Source of the DNA: Rhytidiadelphus loreus
Taxonomy: Eukaryota > Streptophyta > Bryopsida > Hypnales > Hylocomiaceae
Length of the DNA stretch: 64,000 bases
Assembly (NCBI GenBank): GCA_947034895.1
Contig: OX344765.1
Location: 34,911,001 to 34,975,000 of the forward strand
Reading direction: 5' to 3'
In this document: piece after piece, positions 12,378 through 23,399 of the stretch
Layout of the letters: each line of letters starts with the position of its first letter
How positions within the stretch are numbered: the stretch's first letter is position 1
Notes under the pieces: generated by a model
Told to the model about the DNA's origin: nothing
Database searches by the model: none
What the model saw: the letters and a program-made list of their open reading frames with translations, nothing else
Translations under genes and position numbers: made by a program

Positions 12378-12437
12378 TTTTTCAATGCTTATTTTTTCAA
12401 TGCTTATTTTCAATGCTTACTTTTTCAATGCTTATTT
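12378..12437 (+). repeat. Minisatellite TTTTTCAATGCTTA x4
   Basis: Four near-identical 11-14 bp units differing mainly in T-run length. The DNA on to 13646 holds no gene that I recognise. Confidence 0.7.
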
Positions 12438-13646
12438 TTGGTCACACCATATCTTTTTTCAGACCACGAGTGTGTGGGTTTTGCAAGGCCTAGGATCACA
12501 AATAGGTACCTATGGCAGAATTCTTTGGAAATTCATAAGTAATTCATAAATGCTCCAAAAAATATGAAATCACTTGTGTTAGATTTCGCATCAATTCTTC
12601 TTCAAGTGAAAAATAAGGGAAAATATTTTTGTGCCTCTTAAACACATCAAAAAGTCCTAACAGCCCTTAAAGTGTCGCTTTTTGAGCCACCTACCTTAGA
12701 TTTGGAAGCTCTTGTAAGACCAATAGCTGAGACATTTAGCTTGCCAAGTACTCTGGCTCCGTGGATGTGGCTGTATTGACCTCAGTGGAAGAACAGACCC
12801 ATGACCACTGAATTCAAGCCTCACTGCCCATCACTCATTTTGTTGCCATTTTGCAACCAGATATGAATGATAATTTTTATAGTTATGTTTTTAGAGATGA
12901 AATCATAATTATGTCTACTACAACTCTACAAGTCATTAAACTTTGGAATTTTTTAGGATTCTTTTTAGAAAAAATGAAGAAAATTCATATCCAATATAGA
13001 ATATACTCAAAAAATCTGAAATTTTCACCATAGATGTATATTATGGTTTGTAACATCATGGTATAAACCACGTTCTCAGCCACGTTTCCGGGTTAATGGT
13101 ATTTAGAATAGTCTGCTTGTATTTGGCATTAATGTATGTTCTTCTCTAGCTAGGGCAGCAAAGCTCATTCATAGTTCGATTGCAGCTTAAATTCTCTGCC
13201 TGGAATTTCTGATTGCACTTGAAGAAGCCCACCGACTGTCTTTCATGACCATCATGACTTGAAACCCAAGTCAGGTGCAGTTCAGCGTAGAACTCACTTT
13301 CACATTTTTGAAAAATTAAAGAATGTTTTACCTAAATTAGAACATACTTCTACACTGGTATTGCTATGAATATGCCAAAAATGCTTTTCCCACAGTATTG
13401 ATACAAGGCATGAAACTCACTTTAAGGAATGGCCTGTATCAACTATACCCTTATACTTAGAATTTAAGAAATGGCCTGTATCAATACTCGTTGATGCTCA
13501 TACCCACACGACTCTAGTGTTGACCAGATGGAAGTGGAACATCTTTTTCATTTTTTCTGTGAAGAACGTAAGGATGAAGGTTTGAAGGATACAAATACAC
13601 TGAAATCCAATGCGACATACTCCCTCAACAATGACACCAACTACTA
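12438..13646. other. Intergenic, nothing recognised
   Basis: Mixed AT-rich sequence with a short repeated phrase (AATGGCCTGTATCAA at about 13425 and 13470). There are no convincing reading frames, RNA genes or element ends. Confidence 0.5.
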
Positions 13647-13650
13647 CTAA

Positions 13651-14577
13651 CCCCTAAAGTCCCATTGTCCCCTCGGGGGACAATTTGGAATTTAGGTTGG
13701 TTCCTATGGGCTGAAATTTTACTCTAATTTTTTGAAACTTTTTTTGAAGATAGAAAAGCTAATAAGCTTTGTGGGAATATAATTTTTATTTCAATCGGTG
13801 CCCGGAAGCAAAAGTTATACCACAGAAAGCCTAGAACTGAACTCGGCAGGCAACACAAAAAATATTGCAAAAATTCAAAATTAAATTCAAAATTTTTTTT
13901 CCCTCAAAGATTATGTTTTTGTCTACATCTGAAGCTTTGATTCATTCCATTTTGCTTAGTGATGTGAAAGTTATGAACAATCTTATTTTTCGGGCAATCT
14001 AAGCATCCTTTTGAAAAAAGAACTTATAGGATTCATTTCTAAATGCAATTTTCAAATTTTTTCAAATTTTTCTTTTTGAAAAAATTAAATTTTCTTGCTA
14101 GAACAATGTCACTGTTGGGATTATTTTATTTCAATCTCATCTAAGAGCTATTAACAATTTAGTTTTTCTTTCAATCTTGGATCTACTTCTACTTGACAAT
14201 TTTTTGAAGTATGAATATCAAGTTGTTATTTTTTGAATTTTTTTTCTTAGACTCCCAACTCAATTCTTCAACACAATAAATTTTTAATTCGAATTCCATA
14301 GTGCACATTTTTTCTACAAATAGAGATCAAAGTCATCTAAAATTGCAGTTCAATGTTCAAAAAAACTTGTTTTTTCAACTTTGAATGATCATATCTATTA
14401 ATCTATATGGTCAAACTTCATGAATTTTTTACCACATAATCTCAAACAAGTAAAGTTCAAGATCCTACTGTTAAATTCCAAAAAAAGTATTTTGTATTTT
14501 GTTTTTTTGGACAAAGGCAGTAGAAATGACTGTTTTGAGTGGTTTTTGACAGAAAAATGGCCTTGGGACTATAGGGG
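13651..14577 (+). mobile_element. piggyBac-like non-autonomous element, copy 2 (927 bp)
   Basis: Same family and orientation as 9553-10482. The left end is CCCCTAAAGTCC, the right end GGACTATAGGGG. Flanks are CTAA (13647-13650) and GTAA (14578-14581), each one base from TTAA. Close to the left end lies the perfect hairpin TTGTCCCCTCGGGGGACAA, a subterminal inverted repeat shared with copy 3. It has no coding capacity. Confidence 0.7.
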
Positions 14578-14798
14578 GTAATAATAGCCTCTCATATGTT
14601 TTCAGTTCTGGTGCATGTGTCTTCTTTCAATTGACATTTTTGTCCGCAAATTCAAAAGCTTTGCAATTCAAGACAGCCATGCAGATTGCAAAGCAAATGA
14701 AATACTTAGGCAATTGATAAACCAAATCTAACGTAGCGTGCACCAAGCTTGGGAACTCAACGGCATTCATGACTTTTCGAAGCGTGATTACCCTTGCT

Positions 14799-14811
14799 CC
14801 CCTCTCGAGAA
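14799..14811. repeat. Target-site duplication of LINE, 3' side
   Basis: CCCCTCTCGAGAA, directly followed by the T run that is the minus-strand poly(A) tail. An identical copy is at 21774-21786. Confidence 0.85.
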
Positions 14812-15033
14812 TTTTTTTTTTTTTTGACACAAATGAAACGAAATTTCATTGCAAGAGGGAGAAACAAGGCCCCAGCCACAGGTGGCCTGGGGGGAAACAG
14901 AGAAAACAAACAAAAGAAAAGAACCGGGGCAGAAGGAGGGAGAGAAACGACAGAGTCACAGCACAGGGAGGCCACAGGGCAGCACCCGGCCGGAGGGACC
15001 AGCCGATTCAAACGCCACACCCCGGAATCCCCT

Positions 15034-18000
15034 TCAGGGAGGCTGAAACACAAAACCAACGATCGGACCGGAAGCACGCCAACGGGGTTGCTCGCCAGCC
15101 ATGGTGGCGAAGACGTCCTGCCTGCACCTCCGGCGAACAAAAGCAGAAAACAGGGCGGTCTGAGTGGCCTGGGCGCGGTTCTTCGAGTTGCTCATATGAG
15201 CCCAATCAGCCCTGCCGTAGTCGATCATCCTGTTCCAGATGTCTTGAATGAGCCGGTGGGCGGACCATGCTTTGTTGTTAAACACCATATCATTCCTCTG
15301 AATCCAAAGGGACCACATCACCGTGGTGCGAATTTCCAGCCAGATTCGTTTGATCGGGTTGAATTTGCGGGGGATGTTGATGGAGAAAATTCCGTGTCGC
15401 CAAGTGAGCGGTCTCCACGGGCCGGAGGCATCTCTTCCGGCCAGGAGGGTGTTGAGAGTATGGATGGCCCATTGCCATGCGCATTGGGCTGCAATACATT
15501 CCCAGAAGCGATGAAGAACCGTCTCCTCAGATCCTCTGGCGCAAATTGGACAGGTGGTGTCGATGGTATCATCGATCCTTCCCCTCCATCTATTAACGGC
15601 CACAGCTCTGTGCCATACTTGCCATAAGAGGCCAGCTTCTTTTCTGATTCTCACGCGGGTCCAGACAGTCTTCCATTTGAGCTCGAAGTCTCCTGGCAGC
15701 AGACTTGCCCACTTGGCGGTGACAGGATTCGGTACCTTGTGCTTCTTTCTGAGGAGGTGTCGTCCTTCTTTAGCTGTGTATTCGAGGAGGGGTGTTCTTT
15801 GTCCATCTGTGTCCCAAGCGTACCTTTGGGGGTCCCATTCGAGCTGATCGGTTCGCCCATAGAAGAACCAGATTCGCATTTTCTTAGGGCCTCGGTAGGT
15901 TGGGAGAACGCGGACTCTGTGAATGGACCCTGTTTCGGCGTTGGAGATCCCTGCGCTTCCTCCGCTGCGCACTAGGCGGAGAATGCTAGATGTCGGGAGG
16001 ACTTCGTAGGTAGGGTGACCTGGTGGTAGGGGCCAGGGGCGCGCTGTCGAGCCCACAGGTAGGGAGAGGTTTTTCGGCATTTGGGTAACTTTCCGTGGCA
16101 GTTTGTCGAGGTCGCTGTGGAACCAGCCGATCCATTCTTCTTCCTTTGTTGGGGGGGGGTGCCTGCGTGATGAGGTTACCCCATTGCGTCTCCAATGCGG
16201 CAGTTAAGGCTAGCCAGGCCGGGGCTTCATCCTCTCGAAGTCCGAACTTTGCTTGGGCTGAGCGGAGAGTGAGGAAGGATCCATCGTCTACTGCGTCTCT
16301 AATTTGCCTGAGGCCGTTTCGATGGAGCTGAGCAGCTCTAGTCTTTGCAAAGCCCGGGCCAATAGTTGGGGTGAATGACGACCACCAGAAGGATTCCACT
16401 CCTACCTCCTCTGGGGTCTTTGGCATGACACAGGTGATATCTTTTCGGAGTTTCCTCCATGAGGAGGTTACTCGGTTCCAGACTGTGGACCCCTTTTGCG
16501 CCTGTGATTTCGGTGTTGTGAAGAAGTCGAGGCTGGGGGCCCATCTTCCTCCCGGGTACGGTTGAAAGTGGCTCAGCCTGTGCCTAAGGAAGTGGTGGAG
16601 GTTGGAAGAACTTGGCTCACACGCTTTGACAATCCACTTGGTCATCAACGCGACGAGCGCGTCTTGGGGGTTGATCGTGTTAATTCCCCCCTTTTCCCAC
16701 GTTTGGCAGCATTGTAGCCATGCAACCTTGGCTCTGGCTCTGTGCTGCGTTCCAGACCAAAGATAGTTCGTCGCGGCTGAGGTTACTTTTTTTATCCTTG
16801 CTGAAGTTCCTCCCCAGATTGAGGCGAAGAAGAGTGTTGAAGAGAGCAGGACACAATTTACTATGACCCCTCTCCCTGTGGGGTTTATCTTGGCAGTGCA
16901 CCAATGTTGCAGCTTTTTCAACGTCCTGTCCATGAGAAATTCGTCCACTGATCCTGAGCTGATGTTCATCCCAAAGGGGGTTCCTAGTAGCTTGCTCAGC
17001 TCATTGTCTTCCACCCACACTATTGGGAGAAGCTCTGTCCAAGGAGGTCTAGGCTCGTCTGCATGCCAATAGCCTCTGGACTTGGTCCAATTTAGGATCA
17101 ATCTTGATGCGAGGCAGAATTGCTCCAAGATTGTTATCGCTTGGCGGACCGGGGCCTCTTCGCCTCGCAAGGTCAGAGATGTGTCATCTGCGAATTGAGC
17201 TATGAGCTGCTGTTTTGTTCCTCCTGGCAGCATGATACCCTTTACGTTGCCCATCTTCATACCCGTTTTAATAGCCGCATTGAGAACTTCAGCCACTATT
17301 AGGAAGAGGTAGGGTGCAAGGGGGCAACCCTGCCTCACTCCTCTCCTCAGTGGAATTAGTGGTGAACGGTGCCCATTAATTTTGACCGCCGCTTGTGCAT
17401 CCACGAATAACATTTGGGAGAGAGAGACAAATCCTTGAGGGATGCCAAGCGCTAGCATGGCCCGGGTGAGAAAGGTCCAGTCCACCATGTCGAAGGCTTT
17501 AGTGAAATCCAGCTTGAGGAAGATCAGTGGTTGCTTGGAGTGATCAGCCCATGCAATGGTTTCATGAGTAAGCAATATGTTGTCCAGGATGAAGCGGAGA
17601 GGTAGGAAGGCTGACTGGTCCGGATCAATAATTTCCATAAGGACCGGTTGGAGTCGAATCTGTAATACTTTGGCAAATAATTTGTAAGCCACATTGAGCA
17701 ATGTGATCGGCCGCCAATTTGCTAGTTTCTTCTTTTCCCCTCCTTTGTGTATGAGTGTGATGAGCCCTGTGGTTATCCCTGGCGGTAGTTTCTTCTCTCT
17801 GATGGCATTGTTGATCATCTCCAGGTAATCTGACTTCATGAGGTCCCAATGTTTTTTGTAAAATTCGGTGGTGATCCCGTCCGGTCCTGGGAATTTGCCT
17901 GTGCTCAGTCCTTTGAGGGCGGCGTCAAGCTCTTCTGCCGTGAGTGGGTCGTCCAGGGAGCGCTTCATTGGTTTCGTTAGCCTGTCACTGATTGCGCTCA

Positions 18001-19333
18001 GTGATAGGTCGGCAGCTGCTACTTTGGCCGGGGAGTACACAGGCTCTGCATACAACTGGCTGTAGAATCTTGCACAGATATCCTCCAGGTTGCTTTGACT
18101 GGACTTCGTGATGCCGTGCTCGTCTTCCAGTTCGTGGATTCTTGATGCACTGGAGTGACTCTTAGCTGAATGGAAGAATTCGCGGGTGCATGCGTCTCCT
18201 ACTCTTAGCTATTTCACGCGGCTTCTGATTCTCTGCCCTTCCACCATGTGCTTCTCGTACACCCCCAGCTGGTCTGATACTGCACCAATCTTATCTTGCA
18301 CCTCTCCGTTGTGTGGATCGCTGTGGAGGTCCTCCTGCAGTGAAGATAAGTCTCTTCTCAAGAGGGTTTCTGTCTCTCTCCTTTCTTTTGCCTTTTGAAT
18401 ACAAAATAACTTATAGCTTTTCACAGCTCTCCTCAGCTTGCCTGTAAAGCTCAAGGAGGGGTTTCGTCTCCAGGAGCGTTCGATGGACGCCACTGCAGTC
18501 AGGTCATTCAGGTAGTGGTTGCTCATCTTGAAATCCGATCTCTTGACTTCCTGTGGGAGCAGTTGGACGGTGTGGGTCACTGGGAGGTGGTCCACGTGTG
18601 AGCAATCCCCTTTGATGGAATATCCCGTGATGGGGGAGGGTCCTGCATTTTCTTGGTTAAAGGAGTAGCACTTGTCAAGCCGCACCAGGGAGCGCATCCC
18701 ATCGCGTCTCCTGTTATCCCAGGAGAACTTGATTCTGCCATTCTCCGGGAAGTGGTCTTCCACGTCTAAAGCGTTCTTGAGTAGGGAAAAAACTCTCCTT
18801 TCGCTAATTGAAATGGTGCGACCATTGAGGTTGGTTTTGTCTTTTATATCCTCTACGAAGTTCCAGTCTCCGCATGCAATCCATCTGCGGTCTCTTGGGA
18901 GGGTGGTGATGAGGGACTCCCATAACTCACATCTCTCTCTTATGCTGTTTGAGGCATAAATGTTGAGTATGGAGAGTTTTCCCCCTGGGAGACCATCCAA
19001 GTCGATCCATTGGGCGCGTCCACATTGTGAGTTGCCCGAGTTTGTGATCATGTGTGCGATATGGGGAGCAATCCACAAACAGATGCCCCCAGTGCCGGCC
19101 CCTTCTTCTCCTATGGCATGGCCAAATCCAACTACCGCTTCCCTTCCAAAAAAAGAGGCCTGCGGCCATATCTTGTTTCTCAGCTCTATTAGCTTGGGAC
19201 CCCTTAATCGATGCTCTTGCAGACAGAGTACATCAGTGTCTTTGAGAGATGGTTGGAAATAATTCCTAACTACCTGCATCTTTGTAGGATCATTGAGTCC
19301 CTGTACATTCTGGAAGATTGTGGTTATCTTCAT
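15034..19333 (-). pseudogene. LINE ORF2: endonuclease, reverse transcriptase, zf-RVT (broken)
   Basis: About 1,430 codons from ATG 19333. The endonuclease region (19333-18500) has FQNVQGLND, CLQEHRL, ACGDWNFVED and the C-terminal SHVDHLPV. The reverse transcriptase (about 18000-17100) has FPGPDGITTEFYK, LKLDFTKAFD, RRGVRQGCPLAPYLF and the catalytic box AQFADDTSL. The zinc-binding zf-RVT segment (CPICARGSEETVLHRFWEC) lies near 15500. The protein would nick target DNA and copy its own RNA from the nick. Two lesions are visible: an in-frame TAG at 18209-18211 where the context (SRVK*LRVGDACTREFF) suggests Trp, and a frame change in a nine-base C tract near 16150. ORF2 begins inside the last codons of ORF1 (ATGA overlap). 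Confidence 0.88.
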
Positions 19334-21474
19334 AGGCGGGGGTTGGTGGGTGGGATCTTAGGGAACAACTCTCCGCTTCTTATACCTTGTCCTTCCTCAT
19401 GCCTTCTTGGGATATCTCTCCTTTGGTGGAGAATTGAGGAGCGCAGCCTTCGTGATAGGTCGGCTGCATCGTTTCTGCGCGCTCTCTGATTGGGCGTCAA
19501 GACGTGGGCATGGGGGGTGAAGGCTGGTTCTACTTGGTGGGTTCGAAACCACTCCAGGAAGGCGTCGTGGAGTTCTGCTAGGATATATTTGCCTGCGGGG
19601 GTGCGTGGGGTGGCTGGGTTGGATTGGCCATGGGCGTGTACGGTGAGGATTGGGCGAAGGGGCGGGGGATATGCCTGGGACATGTCTTCTTCGCAGATGG
19701 TTTGAGGCATGGAGGTTGACGCAGCCGCTGCGATGTTGAGGTCGAGGGGAGGGGCTGCTGTCTCTGCTATCTATGTCACCGCTGGTGGGTCCTCCTGTGA
19801 GGGAGGTGATGTCCCTCTCGCGTTTCCCTTCTCACCCTCTAGGACTGTTGCCCTCCTTCCATGCGCGGGATTGTTGCTGAGGGGGATTCGGTTGGGGTCG
19901 CTTGGCTCTCCGGTTATGTCACACGAGTTGCAGGAGCCGGGCACGTCTGCTACAGGGTGAGGCCTCCCATCGGGCTGCTCGCTTCTCCTTCGCTGAGTGC
20001 CGGGGGGGTCACAAACCAGCAGTTCGGAGGAGGGGTCACCGTTAAGAGTTCCAGATTCGGGATTCAACTGCTGTGGCGGGGGGGGGTGGCGTTCTTCTTT
20101 CTTTGCTGCTACTGTTCTGTTTTCTTGGCTGTGTGGGCCTCGGGTCTTCAGCGCATGATTGCTGTGCATTGCCTTCCCTGCCTCTTCCATGCTCAGCCTG
20201 CAGGGTGCTCTTCGGCTGCTTGGATGCCTTACCTCCATTCACCTGGGCTTTGTTTAGCCAGCATTGCGCTTTGTCAGTGACCTGCTGTGCAACGTTCTGG
20301 CTAGGGCTAGATTGAGAGTGGCGCTGCGGGTTTAAGCTCAGGAGGGCGGCCGTTTTCTTCCTGCGGACTGTCTCCCAGCCCTTGTCTGGTCCCGTTGGGG
20401 AGGAGTTGACGTTCATTAGAAGTGTGGAGGAATCTGAGCCACCATCTTCTCTACTGGGAGAATCATCTCCTCCGATCAGGATCGTGGGATTCTAGCCGTT
20501 GAGGGGTGGGTGGGGGGGTAAGATGCCCTCTCCATCTGCTTAAGTAGCACCTGTTGCGTTCCTTCCTTCTTCGCTTGCTTCGGTTGCTGTGGCTGCGGTG
20601 GGAGGGTTTTTCTTGGCCCCTTTGCAGTCCTTCACCAAGTGATCAGTAGCGTGACATAGTCTGCACCTGATTGGTAGATTGCAATAGTCTACCGCTATCA
20701 AGCTTTTTTCCCCGGTGGTGTCATTTGTCACTGCAAGTTGTGTTCGCCATCCCTTTCCTCCTTGAAGCGCTACGCAAAATTTTTGATCAGCCGTGTATAG
20801 ATTCCTCCTTCCGCTCCCCAGGAGGTCTCCAGGCCAGCTGCAATGACATCCGCTACTCCCAAGAATTCTCCAGGGATTCCACGTAGTGTGACCCATGTGG
20901 GGACCTTTAGCTGCGTGGGTCTGCTCGCATTGAAGCTCGTGGCCCATGTCTGGAGGATGCATGTCCCCCACTTAGACCGATGCGGGGTGAGCATTAGAAG
21001 CTTTTGGGTCGATTCGCGTTGTTTGGTTAAGAGTTGGAAGAATCCATGCCCCAGGTCCCTTCCCAGCCCGACCCAGTCGCCTACTTGCGCCCGGATAGCT
21101 ACGATCCACTGGTTGAGCGTTGCCTCTGTCTGTCTTCCCCCGACGAAGTAAGCCACGACTGCGAGTTTCTGCAACCTTTCTGTCTCTTTCCTTACAATTG
21201 CTTGGTCAACTTTTACTTCTAAGACTGTATTGCAAAGGAGGAAACCGGTGGAGCTGCGGGCGTACCCGTGAGGTAGGTTTTCACCTGGCGAAGCCTTAGT
21301 CGGATGGATCGGTGCGTGCTTCCCCATGTTGGTGACGGCTGCTACTAGCTCTGGTTCGATTGTTTCGTCGGATCGCGAGTCGCTCGATGCGCTGCTCCTG
21401 TCTCCATCCTGCCGCTCCACCGGCGCATGCTCCAGTCTCTGTCTCAACGAGTCAGCGTACGTGGGCTTCTCCAT
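19330..21474 (-). pseudogene. LINE ORF1: nucleic-acid-binding protein (broken)
   Basis: From ATG at 21474 (MEKPTYADSLRQRLE). It carries a DUF4283-like N-terminal region (QWIVAIRAQVGDWVGLGRDLGHGFFQ), a CCHC zinc knuckle CRLCHATDHLVKDC near 20630 and the motif DKGWETVRRKK near 20380 that is common in plant LINE ORF1. The product would coat LINE RNA. Lesions: a frameshift near 20800, stops at 20540 and about 20493, a frameshift at the C tract near 20085, and a stop at 19771. It ends with TGA at 19330-19332, overlapping the ORF2 start. More decayed than ORF2. Confidence 0.75.
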
Positions 21475-21773
21475 CTGTGATTGGTTCTCTGTCCTCTTGT
21501 CAAACCCTAAATTTGACCTAATTGGAACGACTCTCCCCACTCAGGTCCGAACCGGTCTACTCTTGGTTGACCGGGAGAGAAAGCAAGCTTAAGGCTCAAG
21601 CTTACGGAGCTAAATTGGGATTGATTTGTCTTTGGCCGCCGCGGATCAGCTGATCGCTACTAGATTGACTCCTTCCGTTGAGGGAGGCTTCCGGAGCTGC
21701 GCGTCGGCCATCTTACCAGCTACAGACCAGCGTTTCTTTCTTTATTGTAAGAGTTTGAAACCTTGGAAAAATG

Positions 21774-21786
21774 CCCCTCTCGAGAA
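21774..21786. repeat. Target-site duplication of LINE, 5' side
   Basis: CCCCTCTCGAGAA, identical to 14799-14811 and extendable by TT to 15 bp if two bases of the T run at the other end are counted. Confidence 0.85.
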
Positions 21787-22207
21787 TTGAATACCACAAG
21801 TTTCCCAGATGACTTTGCTCGAGGAAATCATCGACAAATCAAGAAAAAAGCTCCAAACATTCAAGGCAATCAGATCAGAGGCCCTTGATTGATGGTCAAC
21901 TTCCCTTGGTGGGCAGGAGGCAAACAGTAACTCGATCAGTCATGACACTCCAGGATTCGAAAGCAGACGGCATATTAATTAATTAATGGTCCTGAGCTCC
22001 CTGTCCGTACTTCCAAGTGGTGTCTTTTTTCAGCCATCAATATAATTTCGAACTGGAATTGGTGAGTTGCATTGCAACTGCTTAATTACAAGTTCCAGGA
22101 TGGAGGCATGGCCCCAAGAGCAGCTCCCATAGCTGCACCGATCCTGCAAATACCAGTCCAACTTTGCACACACAAAAGCAGCATGGGTGATGGCCTTCAC
22201 CCATCCC

Positions 22208-22223
22208 AAATCCACTTCCACTG
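22208..22223. repeat. Target-site duplication, 5' side of truncated LINE
   Basis: AAATCCACTTCCACTG, repeated exactly at 23233-23248. The first three A of the second copy cannot be told apart from the poly(A) tail. Confidence 0.85.
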
Positions 22224-23232
22224 GAGAATCTGTTCTTCCACAACTCGCATGGCAGTGGGCCATCCACATCCTCAATGTGTTGGTGAGCGGTGCAGGTGCC
22301 CAGGGACCATGGCAACCCCTCACTTGGCAACAAGGAATATTTTTTGTTGCCATCCCCCGCAAGTTCAACGCATTTAAAAGAGTGTGGTTCGAAGCCCGCA
22401 CCACGATCATCTGGTCTCTTTGCATCCAGAGGAATGACAAGGTCTTTAACCTGAAATCTTGGTCCCCAGACTAGCTCATGAGTCAAATCTGGAGGGGCCT
22501 TATAGATTATGGAAGGTCAGAATGGGCGGTCGTCTCCAACTCGAGACGAAGGTCAATTGAAAACCAACAGAAATTGCTCATGGCATTCACCAAACGTAGA
22601 TGCAAGGATAATATCTTTGCAACCATGAAAGAGGGTCAACCACAATCGACCCCCTCTGGACCAAGCGCAGGATTTGTATTTCAACCTCCCTGACTTCCTT
22701 GCTGGCGTGCCTTGACCGCTCCCTGTGGCTGGCTGGGATTGGCAAGATTGTCTTTCTCCTGCGCCGTGACCGAGGACCTGCTGTGTTTCGTGCTGCGCCC
22801 CCTTGTCCTGGTGTCTAAGGTAGTATGTTGTTAAATGGCACCTGACCTTAAAGCGCCATCTAGAAGGTTTGTACATTTCGAATTTCAGTTATGTACCTAT
22901 TTGGATGGAGTGCTTTCAGAAACGAACTTTGACCCTTAATAACTTTTGCATACAATATCGAAATGTGACCTTCTCTGGTGCGTTGGAACCTCCTTTCACT
23001 TGCCAACATGAATATGTGAAAATTTGACCAGTTTCATAATAGCAACTAGGCTCAGTAGTAAAAAGTGACGATTTTGGGTGTACCCACCTTAGTCTTTGTT
23101 TTCTGTCTTCTTCCCTTTCTTGTGTTCTGTCTGGTTCTCCGGTCATGTCCCTGCCAGGCCACCTGTGGCTGGCGGTTTTGTTCCGTTTCCTTTTGCAATG
23201 AAATTTCGTTTCATTTGTTTAAAAAAAAAAAA
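22224..23232 (+). mobile_element. 5'-truncated LINE of the same family, plus strand
   Basis: Starts within the zf-RVT part of ORF2 (AWQWAIHILN, compare AWQWAIHTLN in the full copy) and runs to the identical ORF2 C-terminus GFVFQPP (stop 22691-22693), then 3'UTR with GCCACCTGTGGCTGG, the conserved tail CAATGAAATTTCGTTTCATT and a poly(A) of about 15. One in-frame TAG at 22472. Flanked by 16-bp target duplications. Confidence 0.88.
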
Positions 23233-23399
23233 AAATCCACTTCCACTGCAACGTCCACGCCATCTCCCACGCCATCTCCATAATAATGATATCGGGCTCT
23301 ATACTCCCGATCATTTGTAGCGTCTCTACAAACTGTTTGGGGAACAAAAAGAGACACCAGTAGCACAGCCACGATCAGAAGTTGGTGCAGGAGATTCAT

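Larger units (their letters stand above)
14812..21773 (-). mobile_element. Full-length L1-type LINE retrotransposon, about 6.96 kb
   Basis: Bounded by identical target-site duplications and ending in a poly(A) tail, it contains ORF1 (zinc-knuckle RNA-binding protein) and ORF2 (AP-type endonuclease, reverse transcriptase, zf-RVT). It is much richer in GC than its surroundings. About 300 bp precede the first ATG (21474) and would be the 5'UTR with internal promoter. The perfect duplication suggests a fairly recent insertion, but nonsense and frameshift changes in both ORFs mean that this copy cannot move on its own. The 3' tail CAATGAAATTTCGTTTCATT is shared with two truncated copies at 11.2 and 23.2 kb. 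Confidence 0.92.
14627..21880 (-). pseudogene. Possible host reading frame split by the full-length LINE
   Basis: If the LINE (14812-21773) and one target-site copy are removed, the minus-strand frame reading DDFLEQSHLGNLWYS (about 21840-21790) continues into ILERGARVITLRKV and ends at a stop at 14627, about 76 codons in all. There is a TGA a few codons further upstream. No family is recognised and length alone does not prove coding, so this may be chance. The pseudogene occupies only the two flanks of the interval given. Confidence 0.22.
22030..23399 (-). pseudogene. Small secreted-protein gene disrupted by a LINE
   Basis: ATG at 23399 begins MNLLHQLLIVAVLLVSLF..., a clear signal peptide with likely cleavage near QTVC-RD, followed by an acidic Gly/Asp-rich stretch (YYGDGVGDGVDVAVEVD). 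The frame then enters the 16-bp target duplication of the truncated LINE (23233-23248). Omitting LINE plus one duplication, the frame continues without a stop through 22207-22030 (LGWVKAITHAAFVCAKLDW..., Cys-containing DRCSYGSCSWG) to TGA/TAA-type termination at 22030, about 114 residues in total. That the frame survives the join over a further 59 codons argues for a real gene before insertion. Protein family unknown; a secreted peptide or defence protein is possible but not shown. Confidence 0.5.

Noticed and set aside
14769..21592. Many plus-strand frames inside the LINE
   Set aside because: Shadows of ORF1 and ORF2 in GC-rich DNA; no domain on the plus strand.
23065..23320. Plus-strand frames FSVSFCNEISFHLF/KKKKNPLPLQRPRH
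   Set aside because: Translation of the LINE 3'UTR and poly(A) tail into the flanking target site.
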